This document shows positions 1 to 10,080 of a stretch of DNA of 26,896 nucleotides, piece by piece. The stretch is from contig CAJNOQ010002015.1 of NCBI GenBank assembly GCA_905250885.1, positions 1 to 26,896 on the forward strand. Reading direction: 5' to 3'. Made by a program: the position numbers and the translations under genes. Numbering within the stretch: position 1 is the first letter of the stretch; each line of letters starts with the position of its first letter. The notes under the pieces were generated by a model. That model saw nothing but the letters and a program-made list of their open reading frames with translations, had not been told where the DNA came from and did not search any database. This DNA comes from Didymodactylos carnosus (taxonomy: Eukaryota; Rotifera; Eurotatoria; Philodinida; Philodinidae).

Positions 1-748
1 CGCTACGCAAATAATCACGATTATCTTTAATCGTGATTACTAATCATGATTAAACTAGTAGTGTAACCACTACTTTACTCACGATTATTTGGAAAATCAT
101 CAGTAAAGATAATCATGTTCGGAAGATGATTATCTTTAATCGCGATTAAATTTAACCTTGAGTAACTCTAACCGTCTCTATCGAAAAAAGGATCATGATA
201 GCGGCACTTGCATATGACTGTTCAACTGCAATGACTAATCAGCTGAACGTTGTTTTGCCTACTTTTAATTTTTCTGGCATTACTATACTTTTTTACAGAT
301 TAATAAATAATTAAGTAACCATTTAATAATAATAATTTTTCTATTAAAAATGACTACACAGAGTTACGAGAAGAAAACGAAGGTGAAAAGATCGTGGTGG
401 TTTGAGGAAGAAGCAAACTTGCTGCTAAATTTGTTAAAAGATGAAAAGATATCGAATGAAATGGCTAGTCTTCGGAATCGTGACGCCAGGAAAAAAGTAC
501 AAGAAGATTTATTAGCAGCTGGTGTCAACAAATCTATTGATCAGATTAAAAAGTGTTACGGTATTCACTTTAACCTTGTCAACACAAAAATGAGTTCTGT
601 TCTGCACACTGACTATTTATAGTAATAGGTACGAGTTAAATCACGATTATTTTTTTAATCATGATCAGTGCGGTTACACACAATTCTGTTCATCGTGATT
701 AAATATCGTTAATCATGGTTAAAGATAATCGTGATTATTTGTGTAGTG
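1..748. mobile_element. CACTA-type (EnSpm-like) non-autonomous DNA transposon
   Basis: The right end reads GTGTAGTG (741-748), so the element terminates in CACTACAC. The left end, CGCTACGC at 1-8, is the same end with two A-to-G changes. The terminal inverted repeats match over about 38 bp (1-38 against 711-748). Behind them lie subterminal copies of the palindrome AATCRYGATT: perfect at 13-22, 29-38, 42-51, 138-147, 639-648 and 727-736, and near-perfect at 657-666, 691-700 and 711-720. CACTA ends plus palindromic subterminal repeats are the hallmark of the EnSpm/CACTA group. The left end coincides with the window edge, so the expected 3-bp target duplication cannot be tested. The superfamily call is an inference; the inverted repeats are directly seen. 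Confidence 0.72.
350..622 (+). CDS. Myb/SANT-like (trihelix-type) DNA-binding protein inside the CACTA-type element
   Basis: An ATG-started 90-residue ORF with a lysine-rich N-terminus. It then shows a SANT/Myb-like pattern: WWFEEEANLLLNLL (helix 1, residues about 16-29), RNRDARKKVQEDLLAAG (helix 2, about 43-58), then NKSIDQIKKCYGIHFNLV (helix 3, about 60-77). This matches the single Myb/SANT-like domain (Myb_DNA-bind_4 style) common in transposon accessory proteins and their domesticated relatives. The usual Trp of helix 3 is replaced. It sits centrally between the two inverted repeats and is the only ORF in the element. It may bind the AATCRYGATT subterminal repeats, as TNPA does for plant CACTA elements, but that is inference. 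The ORF is intact, yet expression cannot be judged. Confidence 0.6.
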   Translation: MTTQSYEKKTKVKRSWWFEEEANLLLNLLKDEKISNEMASLRNRDARKKVQEDLLAAGVNKSIDQIKKCYGIHFNLVNTKMSSVLHTDYL

Positions 749-824
749 GAACTGTAATGTATGTTATCACACAATCTATTTATAATAATATTATGTTGGT
801 ATTAAAAGATGATTAGGATAAAGC

Positions 825-1124
825 TCAGTTTAAATTTTAAATTGATAAGCGTTTTAAATTAGTTATTATTGATGAATTACAAGTTATTTATGGTATTAAA
901 TCAAATAATCTGATGATCGCATATGAACCTTCATATAATTAAAGAATGTTATGAAAAAGTAGGACATCATAATCGCGATAAAACGTGTTAATCCAGTTGC
1001 AGACGCTTGTGTTTATAATGGATTGTTGTGCTATCAAAAGAAATGTCCATGCAAAGTAGCTAAAGTACCATGTGGTACAAAATGTTATTCTACTAAAAAG
1101 AAACAACTTTCTCGTAGAATTTAA
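825..1124 (+). pseudogene. Decayed C-terminal end of a Ginger/KRBA2-like integrase
   Basis: Reading from 963 gives an open stretch ending at the stop 1122-1124 with the Cys pattern CYQKKCPCKVAKVPCGTKCYS. Its C-x-C-x(6)-C-x(3)-C-[H/Y]-S arrangement is the small Cys cluster at the C-terminus of Ginger/KRBA2-like transposon integrases. Just upstream, in another frame (about 825-942), a stretch reading DELQVIYGIKSNN could be the preceding part of the same protein. It contains stops and is joined by a frameshift. No integrase catalytic core is present. The assignment rests on one short Cys motif; the piece is clearly not a working gene. Confidence 0.4.
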
Positions 1125-1221
1125 AATTCTCCTATGGTAGAGATTAAAATTTCAATTTCTACTAGTATAACTTAAAATTATTGTTTATTTTAATTTCTCC
1201 TCGTAAAAAGTGAAATTTTAA

Positions 1222-1860
1222 TTTCTACTGCAATATAAATATATTTGTTTATTAATTTTCTTCTTTACATTATTAATATTCATAGCTATTTTACATCGTT
1301 TACATCAACCTCGACAAGTTGTTGGTACTCAAAATGAACATTTACGATCAAAATTAACGCGTACACTTACTATGGTCTCAGTTATTTTTCTCATTCTCTA
1401 TTTTCCACATGCTATAACTCAATGTGCACAATATCTACTCATTGTTATTCATTCAAAATGCAATCTTAAATTTATATTAACACTTCGAATACTTTCAAGA
1501 CTATGTGAATTACTCAATATAGCTGCATTGGGTATAAATTTTTTTTTGTATATACTTGGTGTAACAGTTTATCGAACAGCAGCCATTCAAATGTTACATT
1601 TAGACAATTTTTCCGTATTTGAACGTTTAACATCTGAAAATAAATCATTAGTATCTACACAAAATCGTTCACTTATTTCACGTACATCTCGACAAATGGA
1701 TACACTTGATGGTTTTATACAATCACCAGAAAAAAATAAACGAAAACATCTTTTTGTGATGAATAATTTACCAAATAATGGTAGTTCATTATCATCACCG
1801 TACTTACTTGAACATCGACGAACAATTGGCGAAGATGTACAAAATAGTGTGATCTTATAA
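1222..1860 (+). CDS. Rhodopsin-family (peptide-type) GPCR, 3' exon only
   Basis: Open from 1222 to the stop at 1858-1860 (212 codons). It begins with a hydrophobic helix that fits the end of TM5. A basic loop follows, then TM6 (TMVSVIFLILYFPHAITQ) and TM7 (LCELLNIAALGINFFLYILG). The latter is a variant of N-x3-N-P-x2-Y with Gly and Asn-Phe, as in many invertebrate peptide receptors. YR follows, starting helix 8. The long Ser/Thr-rich cytoplasmic tail offers phosphorylation sites and ends in SVIL, which could act as a hydrophobic PDZ ligand. TM1-TM4 are not found in the 1.2 kb upstream, which holds transposon debris. Either the 5' exons lie beyond the window across a TE-filled intron, or the gene is truncated. 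The exact splice acceptor is unresolved (in-frame stop at 1219). FMRFamide-receptor-like is the nearest guess. Confidence 0.65.
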   Translation, partial: FLLQYKYICLLIFFFTLLIFIAILHRLHQPRQVVGTQNEHLRSKLTRTLTMVSVIFLILYFPHAITQCAQYLLIVIHSKCNLKFILTLRILSRLCELLNIAALGINFFLYILGVTVYRTAAIQMLHLDNFSVFERLTSENKSLVSTQNRSLISRTSRQMDTLDGFIQSPEKNKRKHLFVMNNLPNNGSSLSSPYLLEHRRTIGEDVQNSVIL

Positions 1861-4334
1861 AGCGAAATTTAGAATGGTGATACTATATGTGATGGTTAAT
1901 TTGCCGGTTGCCTTAATTTATTATCTTTTATTTTTGTGTACACATCTAATTAATCACCAAGTGATTTTTCTAACTTTTGTAACAAAGTTCAAAACATCTA
2001 AAAATAATCTGTCTGTTTATCATTTGTCCTTGATTTTTTTCGAATGAGATTGTGAACTAACGAAAAAAAAAAGAGTATGGGACCTTTACTCTCGACCATT
2101 TATCTTTTATATACCAACCATCTTGATAAAAATTTCGGCTTGCTAGTTAAAGTGAATGTTCACCAAGTAATAACATTGATATTAGAGACAAAATTTGTAG
2201 TAAATGTAATAGTCTGAAGCAATCATTTGTCGAATGACGAAACATCACGAATAATTTGAAAATAAATTTTGGAAGAGATTCACTATGTCAAATAACAAAG
2301 CCAATTAAGACGAATTTGTGTTAGGCAGCCACGGAATCGGCATATCGAAAGTAAAAAAAAATAATTGAAAAAACTTTATTCGTCTCGATGATTTATAGTA
2401 CTAATAAAGTTTTGATTCAAAAGTGCCACCGGACAATCAACTCTTATAAAATATACGAAAAAGTTTCTAAGTCCAAACTTTCACTTATTGGAATTATGGC
2501 GCTCAATCTATTCCATTTTTTAAGAAAGAAATGTGTAATGGTTAATCTATGGTGAACGCCATCCTATTTTTAGAATGTTTCTACATCGCATAGTTCTCTA
2601 GATCATGTTGTTCACAATTTGCAAAAAGAAGTGGTAAAATCAAAAAAAAAAAGAGCAAAATCCCTGCAGAAAAAGACATCCTGTCTGTCGATATAAAAAG
2701 TGATCCTCTGTAATTACATTAGTTATAGGTCAAATTGGCAATGATCAAAATATTTACATCCTCTTTATGGCGCTAATATGTCGAAAATAAATGTGTATAT
2801 GAGATAAAAATATACAATGTCAAAAAATCGACTATCTAACATGTGTGAGTTATGTGTGGCTGTGTAATTTTCTAGATGAGGATGACTGAATCAATGATTA
2901 ATGCTAGTATGCATTGATTTCGTTCAATAATGATTGTTTACTATTTTGTTATATATTATTTATGTTATTATATTGTTTATATCATGGATAAGATCTGATT
3001 GATTGCTTCCACAGCAACCAACCGCTTAGTTAATTTGATCTAGAGTTTTTCTCTCTAGGCATCGGTGGCATCAATTCGATCAACAATCTAAAGTCGTTAA
3101 TCTACTGATGATGGTAATGCACTCACAACATGTGTAACATTTTTAGCGTCGTTACATCATCTCCACCTTAGTATACATTCACTTGAAGACGTTATTTGTT
3201 TTTTTAATAAACAGACAAGAATATTTTAATTAACATTACACATTGTAAAAAGAACAGTTTTATTCTATTTATCTCACTCTCTTATCACTTCTTCGGTTTT
3301 CTTCTTATTTAGCAAGTCTAAGTTGAAGACAGACGAATTTATTAACTTTTATTAAGCAATACGAAAGATCTTACTTTAAGGACATTTCAGGAACACTTCT
3401 TCTATTTTACATTCAGCAATTGTATATAAATGACTATTTAATTAGATAACAAGCGTACACTAAGAATTTCTATTTTTTTCACTGTTTTCCTCTCTATAAA
3501 ATATTAACATCAGTTAGACTGACAGTACTAACCTTTCCTCATACTCCTATATGATAGGACTAGTCTTAAAAGTCAAACAATCACATAGAAAAACTTACTA
3601 CACACTTGTATATCAAAATCAATGTGTCGGTCATACTTGATCGAGGAATATGCAATTTGCTTATTGTTTGCGCTTGCTTAGAGCATGATCTTAGCTTTAT
3701 TTACATACATATAGTGAAAATATGTTTAGTTGCTAATTGACTTTTAGACAAAATCATTTTAATGAGGCACATTGAGATAGATGAATGATTGTTACGAATA
3801 TGTGTCATGCGTGAGTTGAAGATGTTTTAATATTTCATTTGATGCTTGTCAGATGGTGTTTTGTTTTCTCAGGAGTACGTAATCGATTCGTTTTTTTTTT
3901 CTTCTTTACCTTATTGTTAAATATGTGAAGCTTTATAAAAAAGAAAAATCATTTTTGTTCCTCTTTTATTTGAAAAATTTAAATGATGTTGTTAAAAAAA
4001 CACACACACACCTGTAGTTAGACAAAAAAGAGAAATCGAAGAACTCTATTAGTCGTACTAAACATGAAATAAAATTGAACGTGAGTAGATCCATTTAGTT
4101 TAAATTTCTAAAACAAATCTAACATACGATGAAGTAGTAATACTGGAATAATACGAAACCTCGAAGTACAGATTGAAATCATGATAGAAGATACCGATAC
4201 AAATTACTGATTTTCGAATTTAAAAATAAATCATACAGTGAAAAGATCGAAACCAAAAATGTTCATCAGTTAACTTGTAAAGTGTTATTTAGAGGTTAAA
4301 TCGGAAAAATTTGAAAACTCGTTACTATACTTAA
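1861..4334. other. AT-rich intergenic DNA without recognisable genes
   Basis: I see no ORF with a recognisable domain, no RNA gene and no paired terminal repeats here. There are A/T runs, a short (AC)n tract near 4004-4012 and a small hairpin with CTAGAG/CTCTAG arms near 3042-3058. It includes the 3' flank of the GPCR fragment. Confidence 0.6.
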
Positions 4335-5024
4335 TCCTTTACCTCCCGCGAGCTTTTCTTTCAAGCTTTCTAAAAGCTAACCATTGAAATAGAAGTCAGG
4401 GGCACTCAATATAAACATACCACATTTAAAATCCAATTTTTTAAAGTCATTCAAAAATTTGAATATTCAGCTTTTAAAATTTATTATAAATTATATACAA
4501 GATCTTTTTTTGTAAAATTTTTGCTACAAGTTGAAGCTATAGTTCTACTAAATCGTATCCATTAAATTCGATTTGTATCGAAAGCATAATATGGTGAGTT
4601 GATGAACAAAAGCAAATACGTCTGAAAAAACAATGTAAAACTCCAGCAAAAATGGTGATTTTGTTTTGGGTCATCGACAGTCCACTGTTGTGAGTAGAGG
4701 GTTGTTCCAGTGATATCATATAAAACAGAGCATCTTAATACATCTTTCTTCATCAACACATTATACAAAATAAAAAGTCTGTTTTGGTGCAAAAATTCGA
4801 ACAAGTGAAAATGTGTTTTTTAGAAAAATTACTAATTTTAAATTTTCTTTATCTCAGAGAGAAAACAACATACAAAATAAATTTTTTTTATCAATCGAGA
4901 ACTTATGAAGTTCTGTACAAACGATAAGCAATTAGTTTTTTTGATCGTATGTTTCATTAATTTTTAATACCGATTTTACCAATGTCCACGACGCCTGTGG
5001 ACATTGGAGAGGGAGGGTAAAGGG
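4335..5024. mobile_element. piggyBac-type non-autonomous element (TTAA target site)
   Basis: TTAA at 4331-4334 is followed by TCCTTTACCTCCC. At the other end GGGAGGGTAAAGGG precedes TTAA at 5025-5028. The ends are therefore inverted copies close to CCCTTTACCCTCCC flanked by the TTAA target duplication that defines piggyBac insertions. An 11-bp-arm hairpin lies just inside the right end (4979-5007) and a 7-bp-arm hairpin just inside the left end (4351-4378), in keeping with the inner inverted repeats of piggyBac elements. No transposase is encoded; the minus-strand ORFs between 4537 and 4804 resemble nothing. The ends differ by one indel and one substitution, so this is an old copy. Confidence 0.68.
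4979..5007. repeat. Perfect 11-bp-arm hairpin near the piggyBac-type right end
   Basis: CCAATGTCCAC (4979-4989), a 7-nt loop GACGCCT, then GTGGACATTGG (4997-5007). It lies 17 bp inside the right terminus of the element. It is more GC-rich than its surroundings and has no mismatch, though the element itself is diverged at its tips. Confidence 0.75.
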
Positions 5025-5028
5025 TTAA

Positions 5029-5566
5029 TAACTCTGTTAGTTTGCATAGATGATCGTAAATCTCTTATGAAGTTTCGAAGTCTCAGAAAACAAAAAGATC
5101 CAATTTTCATTTAAGTTTCAATGTCTCTCTATTCATTTTTCAAATTTGAATAGAGTAAATGAAACAACGAAATACAAAATGTACCAAATTAGTTTTTATT
5201 AATAAACTAAAATATTTTCAAGTATTAGCGATTATGCTTCAATATTTTTTAAATTTAGATATTCTTTTCCTTTCTTCTTTTTTTTAACCCTCACCTCTCT
5301 CGTTTAAGAAATAATTGCATTGCAATAAATAAATATATATTCATGATCGGTTTGTTTAACTCATTCTTTTTACGCATACACACGCACCTTCAAAGATGTC
5401 TTTTCTTCTCTTTCTTCTTTTTCACCAAGGAAATAATAATGGAAGAATATGTTTAGTCTGTATACATATAAAACGGAAGGAATAAAAAATTATTTGAATC
5501 CTAAATAGTGTCGGCAGACTTCTTTTTCTAGTATAGGTAAGCGAATCAACTTTGTATAAATGCGAT
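5029..5566. other. Spacer and 5' flank of the 5567-6918 gene
   Basis: AT-rich with pyrimidine tracts (5270-5290, 5398-5425). A splice-acceptor-like CTTCTTTTTCTAG ends at 5531, 35 nt before the chosen ATG, and is followed within 5 nt by AG|GTAAGC. It could be a trans-splicing acceptor or the border of a tiny 5' exon; the sequence alone does not decide. A TATA-like ATACATATAAAA lies near 5462-5473. Confidence 0.35.
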
Positions 5567-6918
5567 ATGGGACAAGTGGAGGAAATAAAAAAATTGACAT
5601 CGTCAAGATCTTTAAGTGCAAATGTTAATGCTAAATGGTACCTTCAACGTTTACGTACACCAGCTAGAAATACCGATTCTCATTCTAATCATCGAACATA
5701 TTTGAGTCGACTAACAAATGATTCATCACAAGAAATTTTAACAATTATTGATCCATCAAAATCAGTCACACGACCATTAACAAGTAAAAATCATGCTCAA
5801 TCAGCAAAAACAAAAACAGTCAATATTCTACCATCGAAACAGGTCCGTTTCTCATCATTATTAAAATAACATTCTTCACATAATTTCTCATTTTTTAGCC
5901 CATTCCTGATCACTATGTCTCTCAATCAAAAGTTATTCCATCACCTCGAAATGAGCGATCTACCAATTCGTTAAAAATCATTGATACATCATCATTGAAA
6001 GATCTCAGTTCACAAAGACTATTATCTCTGACTAATTCTCTACGTTCGAGTCGTGTATCATCGGCAATACCACCAACTCGTATAACAAGTGCACAGCCTG
6101 ATCGTAAAAGTTCAACAGAAACACTTAATAGTGTCCCACTTAGACCAGTTTTTGAGACTCGACCACCAAGTACACCGATAGATGCACGATGTGATCGTAG
6201 TAATTCTTCATCAGCCAATATTCTTTCTCGTGAAGCATGTAATCTACTTGGACCAAAATTGTGTTCCGATTGTACAGAAATAAAAGTACGCAGTGCTCAC
6301 GAACGTCAATCTACACCATTGACAAAATCACATTTATACGCATTAGCTATACAACGATATCTCGTAAATGTCAACGAAAATGATGTTGAAAAATTAATTA
6401 ATGAGAAAAAAGTAAATATGAATCCATTGCGGATATCTGTCCAAGAAAATGCAATGATATCTGATGATGAATATTTTAATCAATTAGCATCATCGTTTAA
6501 CACACATACTGTTACACCGTACTATTTTCGTGATATGTCTGATTTTGCTGAAAAATATCGTCAAAATAAGTATGACCGATCACTTTTATCGGAATCAAAA
6601 GTACCACAATCGGCAAATCCTATATTTGATGAACAAATTGAAAAATATGATATTGCAAACAATTATAAAACGATGAGGCGTGCATCAACTGTAAAACCAA
6701 ATCTTGTCTCAATGGCACCCGTTTTTATAAGTCCAAAAAAGTCACAAAGAGCATATCAGGAAAGATATTTTATGAATTATTCACCACCATTATTATTGAA
6801 TGCATTACAAAATACGGCAAGATTAAATTCAAATCCAAATGTTTTTACAATCGGCGACGATATGCAAACAATACAACATAAATCATTAATTGCCACAAGA
6901 TATATGGTACAAGTATGA
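5567..6918 (+). CDS. Unrecognised Ser/Thr-rich protein, two exons, 431 aa
   Basis: Exon 1 is 5567-5842 and exon 2 is 5899-6918, with a 56-bp GT-AG intron in phase 0 (CAG|GTCCGT ... TTTTTTAG|CCC). The first in-frame ATG at 5567 is used; the frame is open upstream only without a Met. The joined product is 431 aa. The N-terminal half is rich in Ser, Thr, Arg and Pro and looks disordered. The C-terminal half has more structured-looking segments, with a likely helical stretch LYALAIQRYLVNVNENDVEK and an aromatic patch TPYYFRDMSDFAEKYRQ. There is no signal peptide and no membrane segment. I do not recognise a family; a lineage-specific cytoskeletal, ciliary or scaffolding protein is possible but not shown. 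Uniform codon use and a clean frame over both exons support a real gene. Confidence 0.75.
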
Positions 6919-7002
6919 GACAGATTCTATCGCAGATAATACACCAAAAACATTCAAAAATTGTATAACCGTATATAGAGACGTCTATAATTTCACAGAA
7001 TT

Positions 7003-7340
7003 CAATTTTAATTTAGTTTAGTTTTACAACCGCTTATCAATTACTAGAGACTCAAAACAGAATTCATTTCTGGAAGAATCAAAAAAAGATACCACAACCG
7101 GTGTCGACATTTCTCAAGAGTCTGGCTTCCACATCGTCCATACCCTCATACGATCTGGACGGAGTTGTGTTGCTTGTCGTGCCTTAGTTCTCGCTTTCTC
7201 GAAGAAAACCACCTGAAAGAGACCCTTGAGAAATGTTGAAATCGGTCGTAGTACCTTCTTTTGATTCTTTCAGAAATGAATTCTGCTTTGGGTCTCTAGT
7301 AACTGATAAGCAGTTGTAAAACTAAACTAAATTAAAATTG
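7003..7340. repeat. 338-bp hairpin: 121-bp inverted repeat around a 96-bp loop
   Basis: The left arm 7003-7123 and right arm 7220-7340 are inverted copies with about 13 mismatches and no indels (near 89 percent identity by eye). Arms start CAATTTTAATTTAGTTTAG. The 13-mer TTCACAGAATTCA flanks the structure on both sides (6992-7004 and 7375-7387); the left copy overlaps the arm start by 2 nt. No ORF lies in the loop. It lies about 85 bp 3' of the stop of the gene ending at 6918, so it may fall in its 3' UTR. It could be a foldback MITE or an inverted duplication; no superfamily-specific ends are visible. Confidence 0.8.
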
Positions 7341-9062
7341 TATCAAGTCGAGTTTCACAGTTCGTATAGATTTCTTCACAGAATTCAGTTTTTTATGCAA
7401 TACTAAAAACTTTATTCTGACTAAAAGTCATATATTTTAATCTCACTGTAGAAATGTCACTGGCAACATTTGAAGAAAGACTTTTATTGTAATTATCATT
7501 TCGAGAGTTATGTTTACCGCAAAAAGAAATTTGTAGTTTCAGAAATAGATCGCTTTTATTCAAGTAATTGTTAATTTAAATGCAAATGCGTAAATTTAAA
7601 CGGAGTTCAAGTAAAAAACTTATCCATTTGGAGAAAAGTCTCTTGATTTTGGTCGTTAATTCTATCATAGACCTGACTTAAAGTAACTTACGTTAGTTAT
7701 GTAATTTTAAGGATGAGAAACGCTTTTTCCAGGAAGTACTTCTCTATGTTTGTTAGTTTTTCCCATAAGACGAACGCTTAGTAACTGATTGGTTTCGACG
7801 ACCCATCAATACTAGAAGTTTATCATTAATTGTCCATGTAAATGCTCCGTCCATGTAAATGCTGGAAAGTTCGAGTTGGTCTTAAATTGAAGCTCATGTA
7901 TAAGATCAACAATGTAAAAGGGCTCGATTTTTGAATATATACTCTATTCGGTTTTAACATTTCATTAAACTTCTTCTCTTTATCAAAAGCTAGATTTAAG
8001 CTCAAAGATTGGCCTCTGGTACATTGTAGACTTATCAGCAAGGGAAGAAAAACGCTACTACATTATAAAAGGTTTTCCACTAAACATCAGTTACATTTAG
8101 TGGAGATAGTTAAGAGTGACTCAAAGCAACAGTAAAGTGTTTCTAATCGTCTATAGCACTGATAATGGCTTGTCGTTTTGCGTTTTTTTCTGTAGTCGTA
8201 ATATAATAATCCATTGTAATGTAAGTCAATGAATAGTCATTACGTTCACTCTTTACCTCTGCACATGTTTGGTAAAGAAGCTTTATATTTTCTTTCTGCA
8301 AGCTGAACAACTTATTTATCGCATCGATCCAATAATCTGTAGATTAGAAACAAACAGCCTCCGAAATGGATGAGGCAGCAGTAGAATGGTATTTGCTGCT
8401 GGTTCTAACCGTTACCATTACAAAGTGATCAATACTGCAGTAAGAAATGTGTAGTGTAATGATATCTTTTTCCTTGAAAGCTATACTTTACCTTCAATTT
8501 AAAATAAATTCATCACTTTCTAACGTATCGTTACGGAGATTTCTCACATGTACGAGACATCGATTAGAGTGCAACAAATTAAGAACAAAAATACTTTGCC
8601 TATGATGATGGTGATTCTCATTAAAATGAATAAAGTGAGTTTTAGTTTCAGAAACTAAAATATCAGCGTTGAAATAAGAAAAATATTAAAGAGGCCAAAA
8701 GGATGGGGGCGATAAGAGCCAAAATCGATCTCCTCTCAAATCAGTCCTATGTTAACTTATTCCGATGCAGTTTGTGTCCGCCATTAACCCCAACATAGTT
8801 TTAGACCTTAAAAATTCTTTTCAGCGCCCCTGGAAACATTTTAGAAAAAAAACTCTTTCATCGTTAAATGACCTTTACTCAAAGTATTTTCATCATTCTA
8901 CCTCTTTCACCTAGAGCAAATATCAACTATTATACATTGTTCGGTACACAATTTCATGGGCTACAAAATAGTATCTAATACCGCCACAAGAGAATGTAAC
9001 TAGGTGGTCTACGATCCGAAATACTCGGTACTATCTTAGCAAACCGGTAGATCAACCCTACC
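7341..9062. other. Intergenic DNA without recognisable genes
   Basis: No supported coding region. Small structures only: a 17-bp tandem duplication GTCCATGTAAATGCTSS at 7832-7865 and a short palindrome TTTTAGTTTC/GAAACTAAAA near 8640-8660. The minus-strand ORF 7826-8041 has no recognisable features. Confidence 0.55.
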
Positions 9063-9980
9063 GTGGCACCTAAAAATGATTATAATTTCGGTTTGGTTTG
9101 GTTTGGTTTAAGCCTGTAATCTTGAACCAGGTTAATCTTGATTATAATTTCTTCTACAGACAGAGATTAAACATAGTTTGTATGTAGAAAGATGCAGAAT
9201 TGAAAGGGCTATAGAATGAGGTATAACGTATTCTTTCAAATGCTAATTTTGGCAGATTTAGGGGCAAGATACCCAACGGATCCAGTAATTTTGACCTGTT
9301 GTGGAATGGTGAATGAGATACGGTGTAGTACACGAAATGGGAGCTGAAATGCTTATCATATAGAAAAATGTAGAAGTTAACGTGCTACAAACTGAAACGC
9401 ATCATTTGCTTTTAAAAGTGTGTCGTCAAGCATTTATATAGTGAATAGTATATGCCTGTGGCGATTTGTATTTATGGGTCGCTCAACCCAGTGAGCCACG
9501 TTTATTTTCAGTTTTTCTCCTAAAAGATATTAGCTACAACGAACCTACGGAAAGATTTGAATAGCTCAATGAGTTTCCAATCTGATCTATGACAGATAAA
9601 AGTTCCACTAAAGTTTCTCGTGCTCAGGTCTCCGGAAAACTCAAACCCTAAAAAACTAAGTCAACGAATTCGAGTGATACCTTTCTGGCAACAGCCTCAT
9701 CGTATACAGAAAAGATTTCTGAGCAAATCAAGATGCCTCTGAGCTCAGCAGTACTATTTATCAAACAGTATTCAATTTAAGAAAGGTCCCATGTCACCAA
9801 AATCAGAAAAATTAATCGGAAAACTGTTTTTCATCTTTCTATCAATAAGTCTACTAAACTTAGGATGTGAAAGAACACGTTGTCATCATTCTGTAGCCCT
9901 TTTAATTCTGCATCTTTCTACATACAAACTATGCTAAATCTCTGTCTGTAGAAGAAACTATAATCATTTTTATGTGCCAC
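9063..9980. mobile_element. Non-autonomous DNA transposon with long TIRs (about 130 bp)
   Basis: The left end GTGGCACCTAAAAATGATT (from 9063) and right end (to 9980) are inverted copies over about 130 bp. They include a well-conserved stretch around GTATGTAGAAAGATGCAGAA (left 9180-9199). Excluding a 62-bp insertion in the left arm, the arms align without large gaps to about 9256 on the left and 9850 on the right. The interior (9260-9850) has no transposase-like ORF. I could not identify a target duplication, so the superfamily is open. Confidence 0.68.
9090..9151 (-). mobile_element. Nested 50-bp retro-insertion with (GGTTT)4 and 12-bp target duplication
   Basis: GATTATAATTTC occurs at 9078-9089 and again at 9140-9151. 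Between them lie four GGTTT units (9090-9109) and 30 bp more. The opposite TIR of the host element has only one copy of this site (GATTATAGTTTC as read inward) and no insert, so it serves as an empty-site control. Read on the minus strand, the insert is a unique part containing GGTTCAAGATTA, similar to a tRNA B box, followed by an (AAACC)4 tail. This is the form of a 5'-truncated SINE or LINE end. The retrotransposon source is inferred. Confidence 0.65.
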
Positions 9981-10080
9981 TATACGACAAAAATCGAGAT
10001 ACCCGTGAAGTATTTGTTTAATAAGGCAAACTTTTGAAATAATGCGCTCTAGCTCATTTTGTAGCCTGTAAAATTCGCTA

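Noticed and set aside
4537-4804. Two overlapping minus-strand ORFs of 60 and 80 codons
   Set aside because: They lie inside the piggyBac-type element, show no similarity to a transposase or any family I know, and overlap in different frames.
5922-6218. 98-codon minus-strand ORF
   Set aside because: It is the reverse-strand shadow of exon 2 of the 5567-6918 gene.
9081-9110. (GGTTT)n as an internal telomere-type repeat
   Set aside because: Only four units are present and a 12-bp target duplication flanks the whole 50-bp insert, so a retro-insertion tail is the better explanation.
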